Below, piece after piece: positions 30,035 to 37,618 of a stretch of 39,645 nt of DNA. The notes under the pieces were generated by a model. It did no database searches. It was not told the DNA's origin and saw only the letters and a list, made by a program, of their open reading frames with translations. The first letter of the stretch is position 1; the number at the start of each line of letters is the position of its first letter. The translations under genes and the position numbers were made by a program. The stretch is from a virus: IMG/VR virus record IMGVR_UViG_3300034072_002186, positions 1 through 39,645 of that record; one strand, given 5' to 3'.

Positions 30035-30223
30035 TTAGTGGGAAAGATCGCCGGTGCCAAGATCGTTGAGGTGGCACAACGCCTGATCGAGATCGATGCC
30101 GACCAGCATGAGGCCCGCTTCATCGGCAATGGCCAGCGCGGCCTCGATGTGGCTGCGCAGGCGCATGGGCCAATCGGGCTTGATGACTGGGGTTGCGGCG
30201 TGGTCGATCTGTACGGCTTGCAT
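30035..30223 (-). CDS. Hypothetical protein
   Basis: A 62-aa acidic, helical protein. A strong Shine-Dalgarno AAGGAGG lies 6 bases before the ATG. The sequence (MRLRSHIEAALAIADEAGLM followed by LVGIDLDQALCHLNDLGTG) looks like a compact helical domain. It is the last gene of the minus-strand unit after S, between two hairpins. Function unknown. Confidence 0.75.
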   Translation of the reverse strand: MQAVQIDHAATPVIKPDWPMRLRSHIEAALAIADEAGLMLVGIDLDQALCHLNDLGTGDLSH

Positions 30224-30259
30224 GCGGGGCCTCCTTATCGGTTGAGGGTGCGGGTGATG

Positions 30260-30739
30260 TCAGGAGCCTTCGACCATCCGGATCGCGGTATCGAGGATGG
30301 CCTGCCTATCCTCTGGCGAGAAGCCCAAGAGGCGGCGCGCGGCGTAACGTGTTTGCACTACTTGACCACGCCTGGTGCGGCCCACGGAATCGACCTGACC
30401 GTACTGGTGCACTGATGCGATGCGTGAATCCGTGCCAGCCTTGAAACCGACCTCGGTCTGATCCTCGCTGGCCTGCACCCGCAGGAAGCGGGCGAGCCTG
30501 ATCTTGGCGAACATCTTGGCCGTGCGGCGCACCTTGCCGTGGCGATCGGCGAGGCGCTTCTTTTGCTTTCTTGGCGCCATGGCGGCACCATCGGGTTCAA
30601 CGTTTGCCGCGATGCGCAGTGCGTTGGCGCGGCGGGCCTGCTGGCCGATGGCCTGCGCGGCCTTGCGGCGCTGTGCCGGCGCGAGGCGATCGAGATAACC
30701 CTGCAGCCATGGTTCCAGCGCTTCGAGATCTTCGGCCAC
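30260..30739 (-). CDS. S: Tail completion protein gpS
   Basis: A 159-aa homologue of P2 gpS (phage virion morphogenesis, PF05069), needed to finish the tail for joining to the head. The GTG start gives AEDLEALEPWLQGYLDRLAP. RRKAAQAIGQQARRANALRI and the C-terminal YAARRLLGFSPEDRQAILD are family signatures. R and S are adjacent as in P2. Confidence 0.92.
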   Translation of the reverse strand: MAEDLEALEPWLQGYLDRLAPAQRRKAAQAIGQQARRANALRIAANVEPDGAAMAPRKQKKRLADRHGKVRRTAKMFAKIRLARFLRVQASEDQTEVGFKAGTDSRIASVHQYGQVDSVGRTRRGQVVQTRYAARRLLGFSPEDRQAILDTAIRMVEGS

Positions 30740-30750
30740 GCGCGCGCCCT

Positions 30751-31230
30751 TCAGGTTTCGATCGGCAGGATGGGTTCATCGGGATCGGCGTTGCGCCAGA
30801 TCTCGCGCAGGTTGCCGCCGATCTCGTCTTCATCATCGAACAGCTTTGGCTCTTCGAGGTATTCCAGCACCACGCCGCCATCGGGCTGGGGATGGGCCAG
30901 CACGGCTTCGGACAGGCGCAGGGTGAACTGCACGTCCACTTCCTTGTCATTCAGCACATCGGCTTCGAAGGTGTATCCCGTCTTTGCCGTGAGCAGATCG
31001 GGCTGATTGCGCTGCAGCCACAGGTTGATCGCAAGGGAAAGGATTGCCGGATCCTTGGCGAAGCCGGAAACCACCACGTTGAGGGTGTATTCCCATTCGA
31101 AATGCGCCGCGCCGCCGCCGATCGAGCGCACCTTGCCGGTTTCGAGCCAGATCAGCAGGCGATCCGGCGAGGCCGCAAGATCGGGATCGCGGGCCACGAT
31201 GGCGGCGCGAAGCGAGGCGGGCTTGCGCAT
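30751..31230 (-). CDS. R: Tail completion protein gpR
   Basis: A 159-aa homologue of P2 gpR (155 aa, PF06891), which acts with S in tail completion. MRKPASLRAAIVARDPDLAA and the strand-rich FEWEYTLNVVVSGF, then QRNQPDLLTA are typical. The ATG overlaps the stop of the 55-aa gene upstream (TGATG), and S starts 11 bases after its stop. Confidence 0.92.
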   Translation of the reverse strand: MRKPASLRAAIVARDPDLAASPDRLLIWLETGKVRSIGGGAAHFEWEYTLNVVVSGFAKDPAILSLAINLWLQRNQPDLLTAKTGYTFEADVLNDKEVDVQFTLRLSEAVLAHPQPDGGVVLEYLEEPKLFDDEDEIGGNLREIWRNADPDEPILPIET

Positions 31231-31397
31231 CAGGCCACCGATACGGTGCGGCGGCGCGCGGGGCGTGCTGCGCGGGCCTTGGGCTGGCGCGGGGCCGGGG
31301 CATCATCGGGCAGGGCAGGGGCAAAACTGGCCACGGCCAGCGTGAGACCGGCCACGGCGTTGCGGATCGCCCTTCCGCTTTCGGCGCGTTCGCACAT
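31230..31397 (-). CDS. 55-aa small protein between holin-like gene and R
   Basis: A 55-aa gene supported by TGATG overlaps with both neighbours. A moderately hydrophobic segment (AIRNAVAGLTLAVASFAPAL, residues 10-29) is followed by a Pro/Arg/Ala-rich basic tail. It occupies the place of P2 lysA-lysC. It might be a secreted or membrane-associated accessory lysis protein, but there is no lipobox and no recognised family. Confidence 0.65.
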   Translation of the reverse strand: MCERAESGRAIRNAVAGLTLAVASFAPALPDDAPAPRQPKARAARPARRRTVSVA

Positions 31398-31588
31398 CAG
31401 CGCGGCCCCCGGCTGTTGTTGTTGATCGCGTTGGTGAGGTTGGCCAACGCGGTGGCCAGTTCCTTGTCGGTCTCGACCCGCTCCTGGTCGATCTTGTCGC
31501 GCCGCATCTGCTGCCAGATGAGGTATCCGACAAACGACCCGGCGGGGCCGAAGCTGGTGATGATCTGGGAAAGGACAGTCTGATCCAT
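31397..31588 (-). CDS. Holin-like small membrane protein
   Basis: A 63-aa protein with a short hydrophobic N-terminal helix (SFGPAGSFVGYLIWQQM) followed by a charged helical tail (KIDQERVETDKELATALANL). This layout resembles BhlA/UviB-type holin-like proteins. It lies just after X, the position of the P2 holin Y. ATG 31588 is two bases after the X stop. Holin function is inferred from size and position. Confidence 0.68.
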   Translation of the reverse strand: MDQTVLSQIITSFGPAGSFVGYLIWQQMRRDKIDQERVETDKELATALANLTNAINNNSRGPR

Positions 31589-31590
31589 GA

Positions 31591-31806
31591 TCAATCCCAC
31601 AGGTTCACGGTTTCGCGCAGCGCGGCGGTTGCGGCAGGGGGATCGGGCAGGATCACCACGGTTCCTTCGGCCAGAAGCGGGCCTGCATCGGCAAGCCCGC
31701 GGTTCAATGCATAGGCCTGTTCCAGCAGACCCGAGGTTGCACCCAGCTCGCGCCAGCAAAGCAGATCGAGCGTATCGTCCTGCTGGGCCGTTACGGTGCG
31801 GGGCAT
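31591..31806 (-). CDS. X: Tail protein gpX (LysM-like)
   Basis: A 71-aa homologue of P2 gpX (67 aa, PF05489). RTVTAQQDDTLDLLCWRELG followed by VILPDP is the LysM-like fold of this essential tail protein. It begins 16 bases inside the gene for the 70-aa membrane protein upstream, an overlap larger than elsewhere in this unit. Confidence 0.92.
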   Translation of the reverse strand: MPRTVTAQQDDTLDLLCWRELGATSGLLEQAYALNRGLADAGPLLAEGTVVILPDPPAATAALRETVNLWD

Positions 31807-32003
31807 GGCGTCGCCCTCGGCGGGTTAAAGGCATCCCATGAAAGGCGGTATGGCCAGTACAGCGGCCAACCTAGCCCTGCCATGAAGGCTGGTACGCCCG
31901 GGAAATGATCACATTCACGAGTAAAACGAGCTCCTTGGTGGCCGAATGTGAGCACCGAACCGAGCAGGTAGATCGTGGCGAAGATAGCGGCAGCCTTCTT
32001 CAT
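31791..32003 (-). CDS. Small membrane/secreted protein between L and X
   Basis: A 70-aa protein starting with a signal-like segment (KKAAAIFATIYLLGSVLTFG) and continuing with an aromatic stretch (PAFMAGLGWPLYWPYRLSW) that could form a second span. The ATG overlaps the L stop (TGATG). P2 has no equivalent between L and X. No family recognised; a virion, lysis or exclusion role cannot be told apart. Confidence 0.7.
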   Translation of the reverse strand: MKKAAAIFATIYLLGSVLTFGHQGARFTRECDHFPGVPAFMAGLGWPLYWPYRLSWDAFNPPRATPCPAP

Positions 32004-32479
32004 CAGATCAGCTCCACCGTGGTGCGTGGCACGCCGAGGATATCGCGCACGGCTTGGGTGGCGAGCTTGCGATAGTCACCGGCGGTGCACAGTTCGGCAT
32101 CGGCGCGCACGATCATCTCATTCGTGGCCGAAGTATCGCGGTGGCCTTCGAGCAGTTCGGCAGCGGCGTGGAACCGGACCGCGCGGATCCACAGCAGCTC
32201 CAACCGGGTGAAGCCATCGATCATCTCGTCCGGGGCGACGGCGGAAAGGGTTTCCACCCCGGCGGCGCGCTGCGTGGCGGTCCAATCGCGCAGTTCGGCC
32301 TGCACCGTGATGATCGCGCCCCGCACCGCTTCGACCAGGCGCACATGGGTGACCGCATCGCCGAGGCGCAGCGCTTCGCGCATCGCGCCGCAATCAATCT
32401 CGGGCCACCAGTCACCGGCAGTCACCGTGGCATTGACCGGGCTTTGCGGTGCGGGAGGGACGGCGACGAAGGCGGACAT
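32003..32479 (-). CDS. L: Head completion protein gpL
   Basis: A 158-aa homologue of P2 gpL (169 aa, PF05926), which stabilises the filled head and prepares the neck. WWPEIDCGAMREALRLGDAVTH and the C-terminal DYRKLATQAVRDILGVPRTTVELI are family signatures. ATG 32479 is preferred to an upstream TTG at 32494. A 99-base stretch upstream, before the 46-aa gene, shows no gene. Confidence 0.9.
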   Translation of the reverse strand: MSAFVAVPPAPQSPVNATVTAGDWWPEIDCGAMREALRLGDAVTHVRLVEAVRGAIITVQAELRDWTATQRAAGVETLSAVAPDEMIDGFTRLELLWIRAVRFHAAAELLEGHRDTSATNEMIVRADAELCTAGDYRKLATQAVRDILGVPRTTVELI

Positions 32480-32578
32480 CACGGCGACTTTCAAACGGGT
32501 GGGGGGTGAGGTTGCGGCCTTTGGTTCGCTTGCGCTGCCGCGGTCGCTTCCGCCCCCCGGCTCGGGTGGAGCAGCTCG

Positions 32579-32719
32579 TTATCGGCAGCGGCGGGGGCTG
32601 CGCGGATGACCGGTGATCAGGTGTCGATGTCCATGCATCCGAAAGCTCGAAAGGATGGGGAAGTCGAACAGCACCAAGGCGAGGATGAGGGCAAAGCCGA
32701 TCAGGGATTGAAAGATCAT
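32579..32719 (-). CDS. 46-aa membrane peptide between M and L
   Basis: A 46-aa gene. Its ATG overlaps the terminase small-subunit stop (ATGA) and GGAG lies 7 bases upstream, inside M. A hydrophobic helix (IFQSLIGFALILALVLFDFP) is followed by a basic His/Arg-rich tail (HGHRHLITGHPRSPRR). It is another short membrane protein placed between conserved head genes with no P2 counterpart. Confidence 0.65.
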   Translation of the reverse strand: MIFQSLIGFALILALVLFDFPILSSFRMHGHRHLITGHPRSPRRCR

Positions 32720-33456
32720 TGTGCTTCTCCGGTCTGGGCCTTCTTCAGTTCGCGGTCGAGGGCCTCGATCAGCTTCTTCACGCCTGCGCCCTTGTCGAGC
32801 GTCAGCGCGGACTGGAAGCAATCGCGGGCGTTCTGCAACAGAGAGGATTTGCCCCCGGCCACGGCGTTGTCAGCCGTGGGGTCGAAGGCATCGGCGGCGC
32901 GCTGGAAAGCGAGGCCGAGCGCCTTGTAGAGCTTGGATTCGACCTGGTCGAACATGTCGCGGCCCAGCAGCAGCTCGTCGAACTTCTGCAGCGTCACGAG
33001 GTCGATCGAGGGAGCAGGGGCGAGACCGGCCTCGGCCACCTGTTCGGCGATCAGGGTGGCGGGCTGGCGCTTGTAGCGCTCGGGCAGGGCAAGGCCGTGC
33101 TTGAGGAAGTGTTGGGCGAGGGCGTAAGCCAGATCCCAGTCGGCGATGTCGAGGGACCAGATCAGCATGTTGCCGACGATCTCGTCCTGGGCGGGCTGCT
33201 CGGCGGCAAGCGCGCCTTCCACCCACGGCAGGTACTGGCCGATCATGCCGCGCTTGGCTTCGATCTTCTTGTCGGTCGACTGGATCTGGCGCAGCCGGTT
33301 CATGTCGATCTGCAGGGCGGCGAGGAGCTGCTGGTACTCGCTGGCGACGGGGCCGGTGGTTGGCATAGGTGCGGCAGCGCCTTCGCGCGAGACGGCGCCG
33401 CTGGCGAGACCGGCGAGTTTGCGTTGAAAGCTGGCTTTGGCGGGGGACAGGGCCAT
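32716..33456 (-). CDS. M: Terminase small (endonuclease) subunit gpM
   Basis: A 246-aa homologue of P2 gpM (247 aa, PF05944), the terminase subunit that cuts cos DNA. ALSPAKASFQRKLAGLASGA, DWDLAYALAQHFLKHGLALP and RYKRQPATLIAEQVAEAGL are characteristic. ATG 33456 is chosen by family length; the frame remains open further upstream toward N but that is not used. It follows a T-tailed hairpin after the capsid gene. Confidence 0.93.
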   Translation of the reverse strand: MALSPAKASFQRKLAGLASGAVSREGAAAPMPTTGPVASEYQQLLAALQIDMNRLRQIQSTDKKIEAKRGMIGQYLPWVEGALAAEQPAQDEIVGNMLIWSLDIADWDLAYALAQHFLKHGLALPERYKRQPATLIAEQVAEAGLAPAPSIDLVTLQKFDELLLGRDMFDQVESKLYKALGLAFQRAADAFDPTADNAVAGGKSSLLQNARDCFQSALTLDKGAGVKKLIEALDRELKKAQTGEAQ

Positions 33457-33470
33457 CGGGATCACTTTCA

Positions 33471-33514
33471 AAAACGCCCCTCCGGATGTCCGGACGGGTC
33501 CGGTCCGGAGGGGC
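33471..33514 (-). terminator. Rho-independent terminator/attenuator after the capsid gene
   Basis: GCCCCTCCGGA (33476-33486) pairs exactly with TCCGGAGGGGC (33504-33514), with a secondary CCGG pairing inside. On the minus-strand transcript the stem is followed by GTTTTTG, a classic intrinsic terminator. Its place between N and M would make capsid mRNA more abundant than the downstream M-to-S part. Confidence 0.85.
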
Positions 33515-33557
33515 AGTTGTCGCCCGGAGCTGGTCGAAGGCTCCGGCAGGGTCAGGG

Positions 33558-34592
33558 TCAGGCGGCGGCGTGCTCTTCGATGTTCTCGATGAGGCAGGCG
33601 TATTCGAGGTTCTCGATCACGTAGGCCTCGTTCGAGGACTGGTAGTCGGTCACGCGATCGTACTCCGGCTCGTCCTTGATCAGGCGGCGGCGCTTGCCGT
33701 CCTGGTAGTAGATCGAGAGGTTGTCGAGGCGGGTGATGAACACCGTGCCGTTCGGGAAACCGGGCACGCGCATGGCGGGCAGGCCACCGAGACGCTTGGT
33801 GCTCATGATCACGTCGCGGGCGAGCTGCTCGGTCGGTGCTTCGTCCGAATTGACCATCGGGAAGTACTTGTCGTGCAACAGGTCGGAGCCGACGATCGCA
33901 ACCAGTTCGGTGTCGTTCTTCGCCCATTCGGCGAGGAGCGTTTCCTTGGCGTCCCAGACCAGCGCGTCGAGTGTCTTGTAGTCTGCGCTGGCATGAGTGC
34001 CGTAGGTCACCTTGCCGACAACGTCGCTGCCTTCGTCGAGCACGCGCGCTGCGTTCTCGAGGCGCATCTTCTCGAGCCAACCGATGTTGACGTCTTCGAG
34101 CGACGGATTGGCGCCGCGATCGGTGGCGGCAGCGGCGCTGGTGCCGTTGAAGCCGATCAGGATGCGGTCAAGCGCGATGCGCTGCACGATGTTGTCGCGC
34201 CACTTCGTCTCGAAGTCCGGGAACTTCGCCCAGAGATCGAGCTTGGCATAGCGCATCGCGACGTCGAAGTTGGTCTGCACGCAGGTGTACGTGCGGTTGT
34301 CCATCGCCGAGGGGTCGATGCCGTTGCGGCGGTTGCCACCGGCGGTGTTGGTGCGGCTTGCGATCGTGCTGCCGATGCCGAGGCCGATCAGCTCGCCCTG
34401 CATTTCATCGACCGGCGCGACGTTGATCATGCCGAGGAATTCGCTGCTGTCCTGCATGCGCTGTTCGAGCGTCTGCTGCACCGACGGCGCGACAGTGAAC
34501 TTGGCGGTCTGCGCGGTGGCCGCGTCGATGTCGTTGAGCAGCGCGATGTGGCTGACCATCGCAAAGAACTTGGCCCGGGTTTCATTCTTCAT
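33558..34592 (-). CDS. N: Major capsid protein gpN
   Basis: A 344-aa homologue of P2 gpN (357 aa, PF05125), the HK97-fold shell protein. MKNETRAKFFAMVSHIALLN and the conserved VDEMQGELIGLGIGSTIASRT, then NFDVAMRYAKLDLWAKFPDF are diagnostic. GAGGA lies upstream of the ATG. It is processed in P2 by the protease of gpO, which is also present here. The C-terminus is normal. Confidence 0.96.
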   Translation of the reverse strand: MKNETRAKFFAMVSHIALLNDIDAATAQTAKFTVAPSVQQTLEQRMQDSSEFLGMINVAPVDEMQGELIGLGIGSTIASRTNTAGGNRRNGIDPSAMDNRTYTCVQTNFDVAMRYAKLDLWAKFPDFETKWRDNIVQRIALDRILIGFNGTSAAAATDRGANPSLEDVNIGWLEKMRLENAARVLDEGSDVVGKVTYGTHASADYKTLDALVWDAKETLLAEWAKNDTELVAIVGSDLLHDKYFPMVNSDEAPTEQLARDVIMSTKRLGGLPAMRVPGFPNGTVFITRLDNLSIYYQDGKRRRLIKDEPEYDRVTDYQSSNEAYVIENLEYACLIENIEEHAAA

Positions 34593-34652
34593 GGATCGGT
34601 CCTCAAAGTTGGGGAGGCAGTAGGGCGCGGGCGAGGTTTCGGGGTGGCTGGC

Positions 34653-35558
34653 TCAGCAGTCCGTGCGGGCTGCGTTGACGTTCCCACCGGTCGCGAGGGA
34701 GCGCTGGGTGAAGCCCTGCGGGTTCGAGCCGGGGGTGAGCGCCGGGGTGGCTTCGAGCTTGTCGCTGACCGACTTCACGTCCGTCGTCAGCTTGTCGATC
34801 GAGGCCTTGGTGGTGGCGGCGAGTTCGGTGACCGTGGTCGCCATCTGGGTGATGATCGCGCCGAACGCAGCCATGGCGGTGCCGTCGATCTCGGGTGCGG
34901 CCGGAGCGGGAGGCGTGACCGGTTCCGCTTGAGATTCCTGCTGCTGGCCTGCGTTCTGGCCACCATTGATGAAGCGGTCGAAGAAGGCCTTGGCCGAGGC
35001 GAGGACGCCGGTCGGATCGGGGTTTGCGACGGGAGCTTCTTCGATCACCAACTCGGCCTCGATAGCTGCGGTGAACAGGTTGGCCGGATCCTGCTTGCGG
35101 GCGAGCAGCGGGTTCTTGTCACCCTGCGAGGCTGCGAACTGCAGCATTTCGGTGCCGAGGCTGGCGGGGCTGTCGGTCACGGCGAGGCCGACCAGGTAAG
35201 CCTTGCCGCTGTTGGCGAAGTTCGGGCTGATCTCGATCGAGGTGTAGAGCTTCTGGCGATCGTTGTTGATCGCGACCAGCTCGTCGGTCACGTCGAGCTC
35301 GGCGAAGAGGGCGAGCTTTTTTTCCTTCTTGCCGGCGAGTTCGATCTCGACCTCTTCGGTCTTGAGTGAGAGCACATCGCCATAGGACTTGAAGGGCTTG
35401 TCCGCGGTGATGCCGCGAATGTGCTCCATGTTCACCCGGGCCGCGTAGGTTTCGCGGTTATAGGTCGCAGCGGCATCGGCCAGCCACTGCCGCTCGATCG
35501 TGCGGCCATCGGTGGTGGCACCTTCGACAGCCACTCGGAAAAATCGCGTCTTCGCCAT
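34653..35558 (-). CDS. O: Capsid scaffold-protease gpO
   Basis: A 301-aa homologue of P2 gpO (284 aa, PF05929), an internal scaffold with an N-terminal serine protease. Asp17 (TTDGR), His46 (NMEHIRG) and Ser107 (LYTSIEI) fit the catalytic triad described for P2 gpO. The C-terminal half, with a Gln/Pro-rich linker and a coiled region (KASIDKLTTDVKSVSDKLEA), is the scaffold. GGAG precedes ATG 35558. It heads the late unit O-N-M-L-X-R-S. Confidence 0.93.
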   Translation of the reverse strand: MAKTRFFRVAVEGATTDGRTIERQWLADAAATYNRETYAARVNMEHIRGITADKPFKSYGDVLSLKTEEVEIELAGKKEKKLALFAELDVTDELVAINNDRQKLYTSIEISPNFANSGKAYLVGLAVTDSPASLGTEMLQFAASQGDKNPLLARKQDPANLFTAAIEAELVIEEAPVANPDPTGVLASAKAFFDRFINGGQNAGQQQESQAEPVTPPAPAAPEIDGTAMAAFGAIITQMATTVTELAATTKASIDKLTTDVKSVSDKLEATPALTPGSNPQGFTQRSLATGGNVNAARTDC

Positions 35559-35663
35559 GGGTTCGGCTCCGGTTCTCGGTTGGTGCCGTTCCCCTGGCGG
35601 GTGGGAACGGCTGATCTGACAGTCGCCAAAGGACAGTTGCCGGGGCATCTTCGCAACGCGGGC

Positions 35664-35690
35664 GCGTTGTAAGCCGCGCCGTCACAACGC
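35664..35690. promoter_or_regulatory. Putative Ogr-type late operator in the O/P divergent region
   Basis: A dyad GCGTTGT-N13-ACAACGC, the most symmetric of the four, centred at 35677. In the plus direction the half reads TTGTAAG and lies 58 bp before ATG of P; in the minus direction 55 bp reaches 35622, a 64-base leader before O. P2 also has divergent late promoters between O and P. CATAGC at 35720-35725 could be a weak -10 for P. Confidence 0.68.
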
Positions 35691-35734
35691 AGCGGGGGCG
35701 AAAGGGCTGGAACAAGCGCCATAGCTTGCCCGCT

Positions 35735-37618
35735 ATGGAGCCATCTGATCACGATCAGGGCGACGAGGAACCGACCGGCGGGGGCGGCGACTCCAACGTC
35801 ATCAAGTTTCCGGGTGAGCTGACCCGGCTGAAGGCGCGCGCGCTCTATTGGCGCCACTGGACCATGCAGCAAATCAGCGAAGAGCTGCAGGTTCCCTACT
35901 CAACGGTCGCCAGCTGGAAGACGCGGCACAAGTGGGACGAAGCTCCGCCGATCGTGCGGGCGCAGGAAGGCACGCTAGAGCGCTACCTCGCCCTGATCGA
36001 CAAGGAGAAGAAAACCGGCGGCGATTACAAGGAGATCGACCTGCTGGGGCGCCAGCTCGAGCGGCTTGCCCGCATCGAGCGCTATCGCGAAGGCGGGAAC
36101 GAGGCCGACCTCAATCCGAATCGCAGCAATGGCGCGAAGGCGGCGAACGCGAAGAAGCAGGAGGTGAAGAACCTCATTACGCCCGACATGACGGCGAAGC
36201 TGCGCGCCGACATGGAGGGCCAGCTGCACGGGCGGCAGAAGGGCTGGCTGCTGACCAGCACAACCTTACGCACCCGCATGATCCTGAAATCGCGGCAGAT
36301 CGGCGCGACCTGGTACTTTGCCCGCGAGCGATTCCTTGTGGGGATGGAGACCGGCAAGAACCAGATCTTCATCTCGGCAAGCCGCGCCCAGGCAAACATC
36401 TTCCGCAACTACATCGTCCAGTGGGTGCAGAAGGTTTGCGGAGTGACCCTGAAGGGTGATCCGATCGTTGTGCAGCGGGGATCTGATCCCGAGGACGACG
36501 AGGCCGAAGCGCTCGAACCGTTCGAACTGCACTTCCTCGGCACCAATTATCGCACCGCGCAGGGCTATCACGGCGATGTCATCATCGACGAGTGCTTCTG
36601 GATCTACGGCTTCGAGGAGCTGTTCAAGGTCGCCTCGGCGATGGCGACGCAGAAGCAATACACCATTACCCTGTTCTCGACGCCCAGCACGCTGGCGCAC
36701 GAAGCCTATCCGATGTGGTGCGGCGATCGCTACAACCGCAAGCGGCCCAAGGCCGACAAGGTGCAGATCGACATCAGCCACGAGGCGCTGCAGGACGGCC
36801 AGCTGGGGCCCGATGGCATCTGGCGACAGATCGTCACGATCTACGACGCGATCGACGGCGGCTTTGACCTGGTCGACCCCGAGCAGCTGCAGCAGCAGTA
36901 TTCGCTCGAGGAGTTCGACAACCTCTTCCGCTGCATCTTCCTCGATGACAGCCAGAGCATGTTTCCCTTCGCGATCATGCGCCGTTGCATGGTCGACAGC
37001 TGGGATGCCTGGGCGAAGGACTTCCAGCCCTATGCCTTGCGCCCCTACGCGGGCGAGGTCTGGCTCGGCTACGATCCCAATGCCAGCGAGAACGGCACCG
37101 GCGACGATGCCGCGCTGGTGGCGGTGGCAGCGCCGACGAAGATCGGGGGCAAGTTCCGGGTGCTCGAGAAGAAGCGCCTGAAGGGCCTCGACTTCGCTGC
37201 GCAGGCCGAGGCGGTGCGCGAGTTCTACGACAAGTACAACGTCACCAAGATCGGGATCGACATCACCGGCGCGGGCAAGGCCGTGCACCAGCTGGTGAGC
37301 AAGTGGTTCCCGATGGCCCAGGCGATCACCTACTCGGTCGCGACGAAGACGCAGATGGTCCTCAAGGCGAAGAACGTCATCACCAGCAACCGCCTCGAGT
37401 TCGATGCCGGGTGGCTCGATCTCATGCAGGCCTTCATGGCGATCCGCCCCGAGATCACCAAGGGCGGCACGCAGGTGACCTACGTTGCCGATCGTGCCGG
37501 CGGCACCGGCCACGCCGATCTCGCCTGGGCAGTGATGCACGCCCTGGCGTTCGAACCCCTCGATATCACCGAGCCCGCCAGCGGCACCACCACAGTGGAG
37601 GTTTACGAAGATGCCTGA
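35735..37618 (+). CDS. P: Terminase large (ATPase) subunit gpP
   Basis: A 627-aa homologue of P2 gpP (590 aa), the packaging motor. An N-terminal helix-turn-helix (TMQQISEELQVPYSTVASWK) is followed by the ATPase with SRQIGATWYFARERF as Walker A-like site near residue 190 and VIIDECFW as Walker B near 283. The RNase H-like nuclease region is marked by WLGYDPNASENGTGDDAALV near 445 and IGIDITGAGKAVH. ATG 35735 is preferred to TTG 35726. No Shine-Dalgarno is visible. It overlaps Q by 8 bases. Confidence 0.95.
   Translation: MEPSDHDQGDEEPTGGGGDSNVIKFPGELTRLKARALYWRHWTMQQISEELQVPYSTVASWKTRHKWDEAPPIVRAQEGTLERYLALIDKEKKTGGDYKEIDLLGRQLERLARIERYREGGNEADLNPNRSNGAKAANAKKQEVKNLITPDMTAKLRADMEGQLHGRQKGWLLTSTTLRTRMILKSRQIGATWYFARERFLVGMETGKNQIFISASRAQANIFRNYIVQWVQKVCGVTLKGDPIVVQRGSDPEDDEAEALEPFELHFLGTNYRTAQGYHGDVIIDECFWIYGFEELFKVASAMATQKQYTITLFSTPSTLAHEAYPMWCGDRYNRKRPKADKVQIDISHEALQDGQLGPDGIWRQIVTIYDAIDGGFDLVDPEQLQQQYSLEEFDNLFRCIFLDDSQSMFPFAIMRRCMVDSWDAWAKDFQPYALRPYAGEVWLGYDPNASENGTGDDAALVAVAAPTKIGGKFRVLEKKRLKGLDFAAQAEAVREFYDKYNVTKIGIDITGAGKAVHQLVSKWFPMAQAITYSVATKTQMVLKAKNVITSNRLEFDAGWLDLMQAFMAIRPEITKGGTQVTYVADRAGGTGHADLAWAVMHALAFEPLDITEPASGTTTVEVYEDA

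Noticed and set aside
33369-35369. Plus-strand open frame of 666 codons opposite N and O
   Set aside because: It lies antisense to clear capsid and scaffold genes, and has no domain or ribosome binding site.
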